Notes: generated by a model from the sequence alone, not told the origin. A DNA stretch of 64,000 nucleotides from Oleomonas cavernae (GCF_003590945.1 NZ_QYUK01000011.1:214001-278000), one strand, 5' to 3'. Positions 35,019 to 45,033 are shown, counted from the stretch's first letter. Translations and numbers: made by a program.

Positions 35019-36648
35019 ACGAAACCGCAACATCAGGCATGCCGCCGGTGCTGCGGCTTTTTTGCGGCCGCGGGCTGCCCAGCTCCAGTAGGGCTGCAAG
35101 GTCGCCGACCAGTTCGAGATCGTAGGCGCCGCGGGCCTGGCCCGGGTGGATCACGATGTGGGAAATCATCGTGGTCAGCAGGCCACGCGCCGCGTCCAGG
35201 GTGGCGGGATCGCTGAGACAGGATTCGAGCTCGGCGACCTTCCTGGCATAGAGGCCGGCGATGTTGGGGTGGATGGCCGGCGGCGGCTCGGGCTCGGCGG
35301 CCAGTTCCTGGCGCACGGCACTCAGCTCGACCGCGAGCGCTTTGCTGGCAGCTAAGAGTGGTGCGATATCGTCCTGCTCGAGGAGGGCGCGGGTAAGTTG
35401 TTGCTCCTTGGCCTCGAGGCGGCGCAGGCGGTTCTCGATGCCGGCACGATTCGCCACGGCCGAACGCCGGCGCTCGTTCTGGAGCCGGACATACTCACCG
35501 ACAAAGTGCTCGATGAGTGCGGGCTGAGCGAGGTGGGTCTTGATGCCGTCGAGGACGCGAGACTGCAGGACATCCTGCTTCACCGTGCGGCCGTTGGTGC
35601 AGGTGCCGCGCTCCCGGTGGCTGGTGCACACGAGACGCCGCCCGCTGGCGCCGATCGCCATCGTGCCATTGCACAGGCCGCAGCGGACGAGGCCGGAGAG
35701 CAGGTGCCTGGGGCGGTGAAGCGGGTTGAGGCGGTTGGTGGCGCCCTCGGGCTGCTTGAATACCTTGCGCTGGGCCAGGAGGCGCGCTTGCGCCCTGTCC
35801 CACATATCATCCTCAATGATCCGCAGCTGTGGCACCTCGTGGACGATCCACTCGCACGCCGGATTGAGGCGGGCCTGGCGTTTGCCGGTGCTCGGATTCT
35901 TGATGAATCTCTGGCGGTTCCAGATCAAGCGGCCGACATATAGAGCGTTGCGCAGCAGGCCGATGCCCCTTTCGGCATTGCCGAGGAGCAGGCTGGCGGT
36001 CCAGGCGCCGCCGCGGGGGCCGGGCAGGCCCGCGGCGTTAAGGCGATGGGCGATCTGCCGTGGTGATTGGCCGTCGATGTAATCTTTGAAGATCTGCCGG
36101 ATCACGGCCGCCTCGGCGACGTTGATCGCCCGGTGGCCGCGCTGAGGCAGTCCTGCCCTCCCGATTTTGCCGTCACGCTGAACAACATCGTAACCGTATG
36201 CATTCCCGCCGGCGACGCGCCCGTCAATGACGACACCCAGCTGGCCGCGATGCGTCTTCGCTGCCAACTGCTTTAAGAAAACCGCGTTCATCGTCGACGA
36301 AATCCCGACGTGAAGCTCGGTGATCTCGCCCTCCGAGAGAGTGACGATCTTAATGTTGCGGAAGTTCAGGCCCTTGTGGATCCAGGCAGTATCCTCCTGG
36401 TCACGGGAGAGGCGATCCAGGGCCTCCGCCAGGATGATATCAAACTCCCCGTGCCCTGCACGAGCGATCATCTGAAGCAGTTCCGGTCGCTGTCGCGAGG
36501 CGCCCGACAGGGCGTGGTCCGCAAATGTCCCGGAGACGCTCCAGCCCTCGCGGTCAGCGCGTTGTCGGCAGATGCGAATTTGGTCCTCAATCGACCGCTC
36601 GGTTTGACGGTCTGAAGAATACCTAGCGTAAATCGCAACTCTGACCAT
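34975..36648 (-). CDS. Large serine recombinase (site-specific integrase)
   Basis: A 557-residue serine recombinase. The catalytic domain is at residues 1-150, with YARYSSDRQ (nucleophile S11 in the YxRxSxxxQ pattern). A recombinase domain follows (GHRAINVAEAAVIRQIFKDY...RGAWTASLLLGN), then a zinc ribbon (CGLCNGTM with CTSHRERGTC) and a coiled coil near 420-470. It probably integrates and excises this element. The start at 36648 follows GGAG; an in-frame upstream start is less likely. Its 3' end lies in a tRNA 3'-half, suggesting the attachment site. Confidence 0.9.
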   Translation of the reverse strand: MVRVAIYARYSSDRQTERSIEDQIRICRQRADREGWSVSGTFADHALSGASRQRPELLQMIARAGHGEFDIILAEALDRLSRDQEDTAWIHKGLNFRNIKIVTLSEGEITELHVGISSTMNAVFLKQLAAKTHRGQLGVVIDGRVAGGNAYGYDVVQRDGKIGRAGLPQRGHRAINVAEAAVIRQIFKDYIDGQSPRQIAHRLNAAGLPGPRGGAWTASLLLGNAERGIGLLRNALYVGRLIWNRQRFIKNPSTGKRQARLNPACEWIVHEVPQLRIIEDDMWDRAQARLLAQRKVFKQPEGATNRLNPLHRPRHLLSGLVRCGLCNGTMAIGASGRRLVCTSHRERGTCTNGRTVKQDVLQSRVLDGIKTHLAQPALIEHFVGEYVRLQNERRRSAVANRAGIENRLRRLEAKEQQLTRALLEQDDIAPLLAASKALAVELSAVRQELAAEPEPPPAIHPNIAGLYARKVAELESCLSDPATLDAARGLLTTMISHIVIHPGQARGAYDLELVGDLAALLELGSPRPQKSRSTGGMPDVAVSLVAGARFELTTFRL

Positions 36649-36715
36649 GGCGGGGACTCCAGAGGGTAGACAAGCATGGGCAGGGGCCATCGAAATTTGC
36701 AAGGCGCTAGCGCGG

Positions 36716-36889
36716 TCACTCCTCCACCGAGAGTCGCGCCAACTCCTCGACCAAGCGTCGTGAATAGAGGTAGGCCGCGACGACGGCAGCCGGGGTGGGG
36801 GGAGGGCGGTCGTCCGTCAGGGCGATCGCCTCCCCGGGGAGGGTGGGGTCCGTGAGGACCCCACCGATATCAGGGCGTTGATTGGTCAT
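36716..36889 (-). CDS. Small 57-residue protein, translationally coupled
   Basis: ATG at 36889-36887 overlaps the stop codon of the preceding gene as ATGA, and the frame runs 57 codons to TGA at 36718-36716. The product begins MTNQRPDIGG and ends with an acidic/basic helix (YLYSRRLVEELARLSVEE). The coupling and the helix suggest a real small protein in the mobile-element operon. Function is unknown. It lies 67 bases upstream of the recombinase start. Confidence 0.5.
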   Translation of the reverse strand: MTNQRPDIGGVLTDPTLPGEAIALTDDRPPPTPAAVVAAYLYSRRLVEELARLSVEE

Positions 36890-37431
36890 CAAAAGACCAC
36901 CGATTTGTCGAAAAGGTGGTCCAGGTCGCCGTTCTTGGGGGCCTTGGCAATTGGGGCCGCCTCCACATCACGCGGAGCGGGCGCCGGCGACGCAGGAGCG
37001 CTGGTATGCATCGGTGACGTCGGTATGATCGGTGCGGAGGCGGGCGTCATAGTGGCCATTGGTGTGAGCATCGAAGCCGGTGCCATTGGTGCCATCGCCG
37101 GCCTGGCAGATACTCCCGCCTTCCTGCAATGCGCCTTCTCTTCTGGCTTCGCCTTGCTTTTGGCTCGGACGCCCGCGAGCTCATTTAGGTATCTCCGAAG
37201 CGTCGGACCAGAGAGGTGGATCTCGTAGGCTTGGGCAAGGTCTGCGGCCACCACCTCATAGGAGTGACCGTGCCCCAGCACCTTGCGGATCTGCCGCTCC
37301 TGGGCCGTGACCCGCTGTTTTGCAGAGCGAACCGCCAGAGGCGGTGGAGCGGCGCAACGCTGCCGACATAGCGCCTCAAACAGGGCGTCGGCAGTCGGCG
37401 CGGGGTGGTAGTCGATACTGTTCATTTGCAT
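36889..37431 (-). CDS. Putative helix-turn-helix accessory protein of the mobile element
   Basis: A 180-residue protein with a basic helical N-terminal part (residues 40-95: KQRVTAQERQIRKVLGHGHS, then LSGPTLRRYLNELAG). This looks like a DNA-binding helix-turn-helix of plasmid mobilization or replication accessories. Residues 115-165 are a P/A/M-rich, probably unstructured linker, and a short charged tail ends DLDHLFDKSVVF. It has a good GGAGG ribosome site. Exact family is not recognised; a relaxosome or control role is inferred from context. Confidence 0.55.
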   Translation of the reverse strand: MQMNSIDYHPAPTADALFEALCRQRCAAPPPLAVRSAKQRVTAQERQIRKVLGHGHSYEVVAADLAQAYEIHLSGPTLRRYLNELAGVRAKSKAKPEEKAHCRKAGVSARPAMAPMAPASMLTPMATMTPASAPIIPTSPMHTSAPASPAPAPRDVEAAPIAKAPKNGDLDHLFDKSVVF

Positions 37432-37840
37432 GTCCTCCGGGGCCGACTCATTCAGCCCTGAAGTTCAGGTTGGGGCGGATCCCCGGCCCGCCAGCGTTTG
37501 CGCGGCCCAGGCTGAAATTTAAATCTGGTGATTCACCTGGCTGCACCCTTGCGCCCCGAAAACCCGCAGAAACCCTGGGTTCTGCATCGTGATCCGTTCG
37601 ATCCGAGCCAAGGCGATGGGCACGATTTGTTGAATCACCAGCATCCATGGGGGCGCGGTCCCCGCGATAGTCCGCGCGCTCGGGGCGCGCATCTAGGGGA
37701 CACGGAGCGAAATCGAGGGCGGGAGAAGACACCAAGTGGATCCCAACGATCCGGGTATCTTTGGGCCGGCGAGCATTTGGCGGCCTGGTTTTGCTGCGAC
37801 CCATCGGGGGTGCTGGAAGGATGTCGTGCGACCACGTCGA

Positions 37841-37874
37841 TGGTGACGAGACCCTTCCGGGGGTCTCGTCACCA
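37841..37874. repeat. 14-bp perfect inverted repeat
   Basis: Arms TGGTGACGAGACCC (37841-37854) and GGGTCTCGTCACCA (37861-37874) with a 6-base loop. No T tract follows on either strand, so a recombination, transfer or replication signal is as likely as a terminator. Confidence 0.6.
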
Positions 37875-37920
37875 TTTGCACATCGCGCGCGAGCGAGCCA
37901 GGGCCCAGACGAGATCGCTC

Positions 37921-37950
37921 GCCCAGTGATCCCGCCTGGGATCACTGGGC
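37921..37950. repeat. 13-bp perfect inverted repeat
   Basis: Arms GCCCAGTGATCCC (37921-37933) and GGGATCACTGGGC (37938-37950) with a 4-base loop, 15 bases beyond the stop codon of the gene at 37965. It could stop that minus-strand transcript or, with the neighbouring repeat at 37841, form part of an oriT. Confidence 0.6.
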
Positions 37951-37964
37951 GGCAAGAGTTCTCT

Positions 37965-38459
37965 CTACATAATCCTGATGAAAGGCGCGATCGTCGGCAG
38001 GTACTCGGGGTCGAGCCGAAGCTCGCGGCTGGTCTGGTGAATCAGGTCGCCGGTCAGGCGGTCGGCCTTGCCGCCGTCGATGATGCGATCAATGGCGTCG
38101 CCGAACAGGCCTACCTCGGGGCATTGAGTCACCAGCAGCCGGAAACACTCGCGTGCCTTCGGCCCTGCCTCATGGCCCAGCGCAGCGCCAACGTGGTAGA
38201 GCAGGGCGTAGCGGCGGGGGGTGATGATCTCGGTGCCGCGGGGGCGCCAGCGCCGGGCTGTTGCCTCATGGGCCTCGCGCCTGAGGCGCAGGGGCGGGCC
38301 GTCGAAGGGAAGCAGGGCCTCGATGTAACCCTTGAGATTGATCAGGAACTCGGGGTCGCGGTAGACGCTCGCCGGCGTCACGCGCATGGAATTGGGTTGC
38401 CACTGCAGGCGCTCGAGCGTGACCGGGCGGGTCAGCGGGGCTTGGTTGACCATCGACAT
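37965..38459 (-). CDS. Hypothetical protein of the mobile element
   Basis: A 164-residue soluble protein of unknown family, mixed helical, with no signal peptide. Recognisable stretches are EFLINLKGYIEALLPFDGPP and TPRRYALLYHVGAALGHEAG. It starts after AAGGAG, 13 bases downstream of the phosphatase gene, so they form an operon. It is probably cargo or a maintenance function. Confidence 0.6.
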   Translation of the reverse strand: MSMVNQAPLTRPVTLERLQWQPNSMRVTPASVYRDPEFLINLKGYIEALLPFDGPPLRLRREAHEATARRWRPRGTEIITPRRYALLYHVGAALGHEAGPKARECFRLLVTQCPEVGLFGDAIDRIIDGGKADRLTGDLIHQTSRELRLDPEYLPTIAPFIRIM

Positions 38460-38472
38460 GGTGGATCACTCC

Positions 38473-39282
38473 TTAGTAATTGGGGGTGCGGTGGCGGCGG
38501 GTTTGCTCGGTGTCTTGGACGACCGTGAGCCGCACCCGGTCGCCATCGATCTCGGCGAGGCCGATCCGCCCGGTCTGGTATGAGCCGAGGTCGAGGCCCA
38601 GACGGTGGCGCGTCAGGACCGGCTCGCCATCACGTTCTGGCGTGTGGCCATGAATCACGAAGAGTTCGTCGGGATTGGCGTCCGCCATGAGAAACGGTTC
38701 GCGCACCCAGAAGGGTGATGCCCGCTCTTCGGCGTGGTTGCCGGGGATCTGGCGCCACGGCCAGGCGAGCGAGCGCTCGAGCGGTTGCTGGGGGTGCAGG
38801 CCGGCGTGGATGAACAGCAGGTTGTCTTCCAGGTAGTGGTGACCGAGGCCGTCGATGAATCCCCGTTCCGCCCCGCTGAAGGCCCCCCAGGCATCCCCGG
38901 CGGTAGCCGTGGGCGGCAGGCCCAATTCTTCGAGCACCGCGAAGCCGCCGTTGCCAAGCCAGGTGCCGAGATGGTCCCGGCGGCCACTGTCGTAGGCCGC
39001 CGCCAGGGCGCCTTCGTGGTTGCCGGCGAGCGCTGTCACTTTGACGCCGGGGATACCTGAGATAATCTGTGCGATTACACCCCGGCTGTATGACCCGCGG
39101 TCAATATAGTCGCCCAGCATGACCAGGTGGTCCGGGCTACCGGCCGCCGAGCGCTCGGCGACTTCCAGGAAGGCCATGCGCAGGGCGGCCGACTGGCCAT
39201 GGACGTCACCGATGGCAAAGGCTCGAACATCGCTGATGACCGGCATCGGCTGCCAGCCGCGGCGTATTATCTCGATACTCAT
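38473..39282 (-). CDS. PPP-family metallophosphoesterase (serine/threonine phosphatase-like)
   Basis: A 269-residue calcineurin-like phosphoesterase. The motifs are in order: GDVHG, GDYIDRG, GNHE, an HAGL-type histidine and HGHT, which bind the dinuclear metal centre. This resembles bacterial PrpA/PrpB and phage-type protein phosphatases, which dephosphorylate proteins or nucleotides. Start after GGGAGCAATC. It is cargo of the mobile element, in operon with the downstream hypothetical gene. Target is unknown. Confidence 0.88.
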   Translation of the reverse strand: MSIEIIRRGWQPMPVISDVRAFAIGDVHGQSAALRMAFLEVAERSAAGSPDHLVMLGDYIDRGSYSRGVIAQIISGIPGVKVTALAGNHEGALAAAYDSGRRDHLGTWLGNGGFAVLEELGLPPTATAGDAWGAFSGAERGFIDGLGHHYLEDNLLFIHAGLHPQQPLERSLAWPWRQIPGNHAEERASPFWVREPFLMADANPDELFVIHGHTPERDGEPVLTRHRLGLDLGSYQTGRIGLAEIDGDRVRLTVVQDTEQTRRHRTPNY

Positions 39283-39423
39283 GATTGCTCCCGTGATGGT
39301 GATCGCGGGCGCCGGCGAGTCAGTGATTCACCATTGATCCCTGGACCCGGTTGCGGGCGCCGCGACCAGCGGTGGCGCCCGTGACCGGGGCCGGGGAGCA
39401 GGACATCTGTGGGAGAAGCGCGT

Positions 39424-42179
39424 TCAGCGCTCGTCGTCGTCCCGGGCGCGTGCCCGAGGCTGGATGCCCTGCTGAAGGCCGGGACTCCGTGCTGGTGTGG
39501 GGCGCAGCTTCTCGATCGCCTCACGCAGGGACGACACCAGGTTTTGCAGATTGGCCACGACGATCTGCAAGGCGCGCGCGACCTTGTCCTGGTAGCGATC
39601 CTCGAGCACTTTGCCCAGGAAGTTCAGTGAATCAGGCCGCTCGGCGGCAATCGCCGCCGCCTCGTCATCGCGTTGCCGCATCAGGAGTTCGATCCGCGCC
39701 AGGGCGCTGGCCTTCTCGGCGGGCCGGGCAAGGTCCGTGGCCATGCGCATCATGACCTCCTGCTCAGTCGGGTCCTGCCCATTCTTGGATGTCCGGCACG
39801 GTGCTTCGTTGACCACCCAGTGGCACTGGGCCCGATGTCGTGATGCCGCGACGTAGGCCAAGTTGGCATCCCAGCGGCGGGTGCCGCTGGCCGCGACGAT
39901 GATCGTGTGATCGACCGTCGCGCCTTGAGCAGAATGCACGGTGGCGGCATAGGCGTGGGCCAGCTTGATCCCACCGCTGACCGGGTCGCGCAAATCCTTG
40001 TGTGTTACGCTTATAATCTCATCGTCGACCATCAGGGTGATGGTGAGCATGCCGTCCGTGTCGGACTTCACCTCTCTGATCGTCCCTTCTGTGCCGTTGA
40101 TCAAGCTCTTGCCGGCGATCTTTCGGGTGATCCGAACGCGGTCGCCCCGGGCCAGGGCCAGCTCAAACAAGGTGCCCGACTGGTCCGCAGCCACGGCCAG
40201 GTGGTCGGTGTCGGCGATCTCGCCGGCCTCCCGGCGAAGCTTGCGGATGCGCTCGTTGATCGCCCGCGCCTCGGCATTCGATCGTGCCAGCACGACGGCA
40301 TGCTCGTCGTCACGCTCCAGCCCCGCCCAGAGGGTGACGGCGGTGTCGATGGTGGCCTGCGCTGTCTCAACACCGTGCCAGGTCTTGTTCGCGCGTGCGT
40401 GTTCGATCGCGTCCATGGCGGCGTCCGGGGACTGGGCGCGCCAGCGCAGGGCCTGGACCCGCTCGCCGACCGAATGCTGTCGCCGGACCTCACGCAGTTC
40501 GGTGTGGCAAGCGGCCGGGATGTGATCCATCAGCAAGGACAGGGCGGGCCCGGCCTCGACCGGCTTTAGCTGCTGCCTGTCGCCCACCAGGATGATCTTG
40601 GCACCGGCCCGTTCGACCTCCCCCAGCAGGGATCCCATCGTCCGGGCACCGACCATGCCTGCCTCGTCGACGATCACCACCGAGGCCGGGCCGATCCGAT
40701 GGCTGGGACGAGCGTTCTTGCCGACCAGGGTCGCCAGGACCTCATAGGGCGTCTCTACAGCCTCTCCGAGCGCCTCGGCGACCTTCCAGGCCGGCGCTGT
40801 GACGATGGGGGCGTAGCCCGCGTCCCTGTACGCCTGGATGATCGGCCGCAGCAATGTCGACTTTCCCGCACCGGCCGGCCCCTCGATCACCGCCAGGTCC
40901 TGCCCGGCGGTCGCTGCGCGTACCGCTCGGCTTTGCTCGACATCACAGGTGGTGCCCTGCAATGCCTGCTCTACCTGGCCCAGCGCAAGACGGCGGTCCG
41001 GTCTCGCGGCGATACGCGGGCCGATCCGGGTGATGGAGCGCTCCGCCTCGATCACGGCCTGGGTCGAGTAACTGGCGCTTCGCCGGTCGCCCTCGATCTC
41101 CAGGTCGATGAAATGCCTTGCGAGTACCTGGCGCTGCAAGGCCTGGGGCTCAGCCCCGCCCAGATCAAATCCCACGAGCGCCTCATTGATGCGCTGGCGA
41201 ACCTCCCTTTTGGCCGGGCAAGAATCCGTGGCCGTCGCCGCATCGGCGAGCGCCGTCCAGTCGGGCAGCGGTCGCGGCGTGGACTGGCGCCCAACCGCGT
41301 CCCGCACGATGCCATCCGGGCTGTAACCCTGCGCGATGACCTCGTCGCGCCAGACCAGACGCTGGGTCGTCTCATCGATCGACCCCTTGGGCCGCCGGTT
41401 TCGGCGTTGCTGAACCCCCCGCCGTGCCGCCGAGGCATGCTCGTCGATCTCGCCGCGGCGCTTCGACAGGGCGGAGATCACGCGCTCGGGAACCCCGGCG
41501 ATCTCGAACAAACCGTCTTTGCCGGGCAGGATCTCGACACCCAGCCGTGTCCGGAGCTCTCTCGCCAGGGTCAGGCGGTAGACGCTGCCGGCTTCCCGCT
41601 GAAAATCGTAGAGCACTCCGCCGTCGATCGAGCGCCATGCACCGTCGCTGCCCGCGACAAATTCATGATGACCGCATGAGAGTGCAGATGCGGATCGCCG
41701 ATCGCCTCATCCGTGGGCCTGGCATCGGCATGCGGGAATACCGCGACGATGAGCGAGGCTGGGTCGGGTGCGCCCTGACCTTGCTTGCCGCGCCGCGACA
41801 CCGCGTGCCGGTTGAAGACCTGATCGAGGGAGGCCTGGACCGCGGCCGCCTGGGCGGCATCGATCTCCGCGACGATCTCAGGCGAGCCCAGGCCGCGCAG
41901 AATCGAAACCGATTTAGGCGCCGCGTGGGTCGCATCCTCGGCCTCGCGGCGGCCCTCGTAGGGGCGGATCAGCGCCTCATCAGTCTCAGGGTGATGGCCG
42001 CGAAAGACCCGCTCGAAGGCCTCAGCCTTTACCGGGTCGCCCGTACGCAGTCCCAAGGCCTCCGCGGTTTGGCCGAAGCCGATCCAGTAGCCGGCCGACT
42101 TGTGCCCTTCCAGGTAATAGCTCTGTGGTGCATCCAGGTAATACGCCGTGCCGGGCGCGTGCATGATCGAGATCACCAT
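39424..42179 (-). pseudogene. MOBF-family relaxase/helicase (TrwC/TraI-like), frameshifted
   Basis: A conjugative relaxase-helicase of about 918 codons read in two frames. The N-terminal part carries the catalytic tyrosines (GTAYYLDAPQSYYLEG, first 25 residues) and the metal-binding histidines HLHSHAV. The C-terminal part has an SF1 helicase with Walker A GPAGAGKSTLL, VIVDEAGM, and YAATVHSAQGAT. Near 41651-41660 the frame shifts: restoring one base in the CCC run would join MNLSR to GSDGAWRSIDGGVLYDF. Without it, the relaxase and helicase are separate. Either the element has lost self-processing or there is a sequencing error. The start is 4 bases after the accessory gene. Confidence 0.8.
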
Positions 42180-42183
42180 GACA

Positions 42184-42591
42184 TCACCGGCGTGGCTGGA
42201 GGTGCTGGAGGTAGACGCTCAACTGCTGGATCTCGCGGATGAGGTTGGCGAACATGGCCTGCAACGAGCTGCCGTCCGGCGCCGGCGCCGACACCAGCTT
42301 GTCAAGGATCTCGTTCAGGAGGTTCGCCACGCGGCGATCGTTCTCTCCCTGGTGCCGCAGGACCGTCTCAAAAAGCGCCGCCACGGGTTCCAGGCGCCGG
42401 TCAATCCGCTCCACAAACGCCGCGACGATCTTGTCGAACAGCTGCTGCTTCATGTGGTCGAGCCGTGACAGGAGCACCGCGACTTCGACGCTCTTGGCGA
42501 TCGCCAGCGGTGTCGGGTCGTCGGGAAAGAGCCCCCGCGCGGCCTCGAGCGTCGCGGGCCAGATGCGGATAGGGATAGATGAATCGGCCAT
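42184..42591 (-). CDS. Putative mobilization accessory protein
   Basis: A 135-residue helical protein directly upstream of the relaxase, with a 4-base gap. It is rich in long amphipathic helices (AIAKSVEVAVLLSRLDHMKQ, LFETVLRHQGENDRRVANLL), compatible with a dimeric relaxosome component. I do not recognise the exact family. The start at 42591 (MADSSIPIRIW) was preferred to one six codons earlier. Confidence 0.55.
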   Translation of the reverse strand: MADSSIPIRIWPATLEAARGLFPDDPTPLAIAKSVEVAVLLSRLDHMKQQLFDKIVAAFVERIDRRLEPVAALFETVLRHQGENDRRVANLLNEILDKLVSAPAPDGSSLQAMFANLIREIQQLSVYLQHLQPRR

Positions 42592-42754
42592 GGGGCAATC
42601 CCTGATCAAGTGTCAACGACGGGCGTCGGCTGTCTCCTGATCAATATGCTGGCCGTCCCAAGCGGATTCCAAGCATGTCACCTGAAATCCGAAAATGTGC
42701 GAGCTGTGAATCACCAAACTGTGCGGAACCGTCTATTGCGCAGAGTGGAGAGAC

Positions 42755-43096
42755 CTACTCAGTCGCAGGTTCCGGCCCGATCAGTTCGTTGGGGTGTTCG
42801 ATCCCCAGGATCTCCATCAAGCGGCCGGCCGCCGCCCACAGCAGAAGCGCTGGTTGAGCCGAGCCGTAGGCGCTGGCCAGCCCGATACCGTTGCCAAGCA
42901 GGATCGCACGCACCAGCCCCGCGAAATCCGCCTGGCTGTCGACGCTGCCGGTATGGCGGAGCCGCCGGGCGAGGCGATGATAGATCGATGTGTCGTCGCT
43001 ACCGGGTCCGCCGGCCGCCATCAGGCCGCCAGCCAGGGCATCCGTCGGCTGGTCCGCGGCGTGGTTCTCCCAGAGCAGATGGGCGCGGCTGTACAT
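42755..43096 (-). CDS. Hypothetical protein of the mobile element
   Basis: The conserved-looking part runs from MYSRAHLLWENHAADQP to ELIGPEPATE, 113 residues. The frame is open upstream to 43363, but that extension is basic and low-complexity. A good GGAAGG site and ATG near 43147 lie in another frame, so the true start is unclear and a frameshift is possible. Function is unknown. Confidence 0.4.
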   Translation of the reverse strand: MYSRAHLLWENHAADQPTDALAGGLMAAGGPGSDDTSIYHRLARRLRHTGSVDSQADFAGLVRAILLGNGIGLASAYGSAQPALLLWAAAGRLMEILGIEHPNELIGPEPATE

Positions 43097-43860
43097 GACC
43101 AGGGTCGTGCCCGGCCAGACCTCGAAGGGGTGTCGTCGAGCCTCATGGGGGTCCTTCCTCTCGCCTGCGCGGGATTGGGTGGCTGTGCGGGGGCGAGCGT
43201 TCCGCTGCCCCGCGGGCGAGGGCGGCGGAATTGCCTGCCCCTGTCGTATATGGGGTCGAGGGGATGCAGGATCGCGGCCGCTCAATCGCCCGCCGATATG
43301 CTGCTCCGGCGTGTCGCGAGTAGGGTGTCGCTGATTGCAGGGGTATCGTGGCTGGGAGCCCAACGTGATGTCGAGATTGCATCCAGCAGGAGTCCGGTCG
43401 GATTCTCGATGTCCGATGCAATAGAAGACGGCGGGCCATGTAATCAGGTGAGAGCCTGATGCCTCAGCGGAATCTCACTGCCATCCCACAGGCGGGATGG
43501 CGCGTCTCAGGTCTATGCCTGTAGCACCTCGGTGCAGAGGTGCCATAACAAAAAAATCAAACATCGATGAAGTGCCGCGAATGAGGCAGGGGCGGGGTCT
43601 GCTGGACCAAAGGGTCTATGACCATCACCGGAGGCGGCGATACTATCGTTTCGTTGAAGCAACAATCACCCATGCGGGTGATGCCTCAAAATTACAGCGA
43701 CACTACATAACTGGTGCGAGGTCTGCCCCCAGTGCGTTGACCGGATGCGAGTTCACGCGCCGTGAACAGGTCCGCATCGATGTTGGATCGGGTGGTTTCG
43801 CAAAGGCCCGGGGCGTTGCTCCTGGTGGAAGGCATGCCTTTGGAGCGGTGAGCGCTTGCG
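43097..43860. other. Region between mobile-element genes with small hairpins
   Basis: About 760 bases. Two short hairpins occur: GCCATCCC/GGGATGGC (43480-43501) and GCACCT/AGGTGC (43524-43543), followed by an A-rich run. No gene is convincingly coded. The missing N-terminal domain of the next recombinase is not found here in any frame. This may be the junction of the element. Confidence 0.4.
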
Positions 43861-45033
43861 GTGACCACGGATTCGACACGCTACGCTCAAGATAAGGTGT
43901 TGGGGCTGGTCGGTAGCGTGCGTCGCGGCGACGGGTGCGCCTACGGCTATTGGCTGTCGGGTCCTGCAGCGGATGGTCGACGTTTTTCTAAGCCACGCAA
44001 AGTTGTTCTGACCGGAGAGGCTGATGTCGTTCGGCGCATCTTCCAAGAATATGCTTCCGGTCGATCGTTGCGGCAGATTGTTCACCGCTTCAATTTGGAG
44101 GGACTCCCAGCGCCCCGGGGAGGGCTATGGAGCGCTGCAATGTTGCTGGGAAGCGGCAGCCGTGGGACTGGACTGCTGCGCAACAAACTCTATATCGGCC
44201 AGATCGTCACCAACAAGCAAAGGTACTATCGAGATCCCACGACCGGCAGGCGCCGTACTCGCCCGAATCCCGCAGATGCCTGGATTGTCGAAGAGGCGCC
44301 GGACCTTCGTATAATCGACCAAGACTTATGGAACGCTGTGCAGGCGCGATTGGCCATCACGTCGCAGCGCCGGCCCGACTCTTCGGGGAGCGCAGTCACT
44401 GGGCCAAGCAGGGCTATGAGGAAGGCATCCCTCATTGAGGGGCGCGTGCGTTGCGGGCTATGTGACGGCGCAATGTCGATCGGGGCAACCGGTGACAGGC
44501 TCGTGTGCCTAAATTTCCGTGAACGAGGCACCTGCTCAAACAATCGAACGGTTTCGCAGGACCACCTACAGGGGCGGACAATTCGCGAGCTGGAGCTAAT
44601 TATCGAAAGGGTCACCGAAATTCACCGAATGGATCACAGGTTCTCTATCGAGGGTGCCACACCTGAAACTGGCAACACTCGGAATGCTGAATTGAGGCGA
44701 CAGCTCATTAGCACCGGTAAGCCACCAAGCGTTAGCGAGGACCTTCATTCGCTTCTGCAGGCGGCAGAGAATCTGGTCGCCGAACTGAAAACCGCTTGGT
44801 TGGAGTTTCAAAAATTGAAAGCTCCCTGCTCGGCGAATGTTGAAGAGGTGTTGCCGTTCTATGCCACCGTGCTTGCCGATTTTGACGAATGCCTGACCGC
44901 CGCCGGATCCACTGAGCCGGCCCAGTTGGTGCTGTCGAGGCTGGTTGATACGATTTCCATTTTTCCTCGGCCGGGGCGCGGGGCCTATACACTCCAGCTC
45001 CTTGGCCCCATCAACTTGTTGCTCGCTCGTTGA
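43861..45033 (+). pseudogene. Serine recombinase lacking the catalytic domain
   Basis: A 390-codon frame with the recombinase domain (YGYWLSGPAADGR, EADVVRRIFQEYASGRSLRQ, RGGLWSAAMLLGSGSRGTGLL) and zinc ribbon (CGLCDGAM, CLNFRERGTC), related to the intact recombinase at 34975. The N-terminal ~130 residues with the nucleophilic serine are absent. Codon use is less GC-rich than the neighbours, suggesting separate origin. It cannot catalyse recombination alone. The GTG at 43861 may not be used. Confidence 0.7.

Larger units (their letters stand above)
37432..37964. other. Non-coding region with two large inverted repeats
   Basis: About 530 bases between two minus-strand genes. It carries two long perfect hairpins listed separately. 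Open frames through it lack coding character. The structure suits a control or transfer-origin region of the mobile element. Confidence 0.5.

Noticed and set aside
37448-37945. 165-codon minus frame over the inverted repeats
   Set aside because: Composition is proline/arginine-rich shadow, and both perfect hairpins fall inside it, which suits non-coding control DNA better.
43497-43895. 132-codon + frame before the truncated recombinase, as its missing N-terminus
   Set aside because: It has no YxRxS catalytic motif or resolvase similarity.
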